A stretch of 64,000 nt of DNA, taken from positions 7,830,920-7,894,919 of the forward strand of contig OX030961.1 of the NCBI GenBank assembly GCA_943735955.1, written 5' to 3'. The stretch is from Piscicola geometra. Its lineage: Eukaryota > Annelida > Clitellata > Hirudinida > Piscicolidae. The notes beneath the pieces were generated by a model. The model was given only the letters and a program-made list of their open reading frames with translations, was not told the DNA's origin and did no database searches. Below are positions 62,591-64,000 of the stretch, piece after piece. Made by a program: the position numbers and the translations under genes. The number at the start of each line of letters is the position of its first letter. Position 1 is the first letter of the stretch.

Positions 62591-64000
62591 TATGATGAGG
62601 ATGATTATGATGAGGATGAGGATGATGATGATAGTTATGATTATGATTCGAAGTTCTCGAGTGTCATTGTTAGCATTTAATTTGTCTGTTTTTCTCATGA
62701 GCGGTTGCGCGCTAACACTTGAAGTTGTTTTGCATGTTTGTGCAAATATTTGTTTATGTCTTGTGTTATTTCTTTGTATGTTTAGTCGTTTTTATGTTTT
62801 TTTGTATGTTTGCCTAAGTGCGTTTACGTTTGGCTAAGTATTTCTTGCATGATGGATTCTCTTTTGTAGTTTGTTTCTCAAATTTTTCCTAGATCAAGGC
62901 GGTACTCGAGGGTGACTCTCGAAAGTCAACAGTTCTTCGATAATCTCTCCGAGTAAATAACAATGATGATGCAATAAAGATAATAAATAGATCATATTAA
63001 ATCTATAAGGCAATCTATATATGCAAATTCAGGACTTTTGCTGCGCCACAATTTTTTAAAGCTATATTTTAAAAACATTCTATTTACAATGCGCAGTTTC
63101 TTGATTGGCTCAATATTTCAATAACAATGGGGACTCGAGATGTCAATTTAATGAAATGTCAGAGCAAGATGAAAGATTTTCACTGTAAATTGTTATCAGG
63201 ATTTTGTTTACGGTGTTTGAGTTTACGCCACGTTAATACTACTCGTCGTTGTTTTGTATTGTATTAGAAAATGTGTATAAAATTTGGCAAATGGCTACAT
63301 AGGTTATGGATTTTACAAGACCTAAATGTTTATTCGCAAATCAATAATGTATAATGTTTATATGAAAATGCCCTCGTTCTGTTCAATGTTGATTTTTAGT
63401 TCATTGAAGTGTTTGCAGCTACCTATAAGCTACCTTCTAAGAGTTTTCTTCAATGTAAATGTCATCCAATGGCCTATTAACGCTTCCAGTGAGGCCTTGT
63501 TTTGTATACGAAACTCTTCTGCATTAGATCATCGTCGCCACTCTTTGAAATGCTATTCAACGCAGTTTCATCTTTATATATACACGAAACTAACTGCTTG
63601 CTCACACACAACCTCTCACATTTCACTACCTCACTAACGGTTTAGTCTCCTCCTTAACAAGATTCTTAAAGCCAATTTATGAGTTCTAACGGACTAGGAA
63701 GGATTTCTAACGGACTAGGAAGAAGTTTTAACGGGTATTTGAAGGATCTTAACGAACTTGGCTTCATATATATGATACTTTCATGGAGGAGGGGAGGAGA
63801 AGAAAAATAAATATCGATTACAACATTTGAATGCGTCCACTCAGGGCTTGATAGACACTATCAATACAAGACATTTAAAACAAAATTAACTCTAACCCTC
63901 TACATTACACCAACCAACCTTCTTCAGACCAACCACCCCTCTACACCACCACACAGGCCTCTTATGCCACTTGACGCTCCTCGTCGTCTTCTGGTTCTGG
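59007..64000 (+). CDS. unc-93: UNC-93-like multi-pass membrane protein (partial, continues right)
   Basis: Exons 59007-59193, 59421-61567, 61776-61911 and 63957-64000 onward join in phase for 838 residues before the window ends. Residues 1 to about 450 are a hydrophilic, Ser-rich, presumably cytosolic N-terminus. The membrane domain starts at about 455 with NLLILSFAYFACFTSYMSLR and continues with LQSSLNNAGGLGMISLSCVY, the family signature region. About five further helices follow, then a Thr/Ser/Pro-rich loop with NTT, NST and NTS glycosylation-type sites (about 617-695) and the second helix half. Exon 3 gives AHVTCVLGIHMIGYMTVFLA, exon 4 GLLCHLTLLVVFWFW. UNC-93 proteins are MFS-like; the C. 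elegans founder regulates a two-pore potassium channel and vertebrate UNC93B1 escorts endosomal Toll-like receptors. Which role applies here cannot be read from the sequence. The start is the first in-frame ATG with a matching donor. Confidence 0.92.
61600..61774. repeat. (CA)n microsatellite filling UNC-93 intron 2
   Basis: CA repeats with AGA, CTC and AAA interruptions occupy most of the 208 bp intron and run up to the CACACAG acceptor. Confidence 0.95.
61912..63956 (+). other. UNC-93 intron 3
   Basis: A 2 kb intron. It contains a GC-richer complex block at 62140-62345 (CCGCACCGGCATCTTGCGCG), a GATGATGAT run at 62563-62645, and a small tandem TAACGGACTAGGAAG duplication at 63688-63723. No other exon is supported. 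Confidence 0.5.

Overview
This is a eukaryotic window: every recognised gene except the Toll-like receptors is split by GT-AG introns, and the AT-rich non-coding DNA is full of micro- and minisatellites. The gene set (Iroquois homeobox, protostome-type Toll-like receptors with two leucine-rich-repeat blocks, COPI zeta, arfaptin, STRIP, UNC-93, V-ATPase subunit d) is that of a bilaterian animal. Intron richness and the receptor architecture suggest a lophotrochozoan such as a mollusc, annelid or brachiopod. This is inference; no single feature fixes the species.

Layout. 0.5-1.5 kb (-): small unidentified type I membrane protein. 2.6-4.9 kb (-): V-ATPase V0 subunit d, seven exons, 345 aa. 5-12 kb: gene-poor, with a probable dispersed repeat, a paired cAMP-response-element site and a 600 bp AGT microsatellite. 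12.3-19.6 kb (-): Iroquois homeobox gene, six exons, 968 aa. 19.6-33.9 kb: a 14 kb gene desert upstream of it, holding AC, TG and CTA microsatellites and a few high-complexity islands that could be regulatory. 33.9-38.5 kb (-): two intronless tandem Toll-like receptor genes sharing a nearly identical 1.05 kb stretch. 39.9-40.8 kb: a 970 bp uninterrupted TG repeat. 41.9-42.4 kb: a foldback DNA element. 42.7-44.0 kb (+): coatomer zeta, seven exons, 177 aa. 44.3-47.5 kb (+): arfaptin, seven exons, 338 aa, with a dead non-LTR reverse-transcriptase fragment in its last intron. 49.2-58.4 kb (-): STRIP1/2 (FAM40), 22 exons, 890 aa, with introns made largely of different tandem repeats. 59.0-64.0 kb (+): UNC-93-like membrane protein, running off the right edge.

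Functional links. Coatomer zeta and arfaptin both act at the Golgi in Arf-family GTPase pathways and lie head to tail about 220 bp apart. STRIP and UNC-93 are divergent and share a 633 bp intergenic region. An UNC-93 family member about 20 kb from two Toll-like receptors is notable because vertebrate UNC93B1 escorts Toll-like receptors, but linkage alone does not show a shared function. For the split genes, each exon chain was assembled by hand; splice sites and phases agree from start codon to stop, or to the window edge for UNC-93.

I did not find a wholly new system. The strongest unusual signals are the modular homogenisation of the receptor pair, the foldback element next to the coatomer zeta start, the repeat-built introns of STRIP, and very long pure microsatellites.
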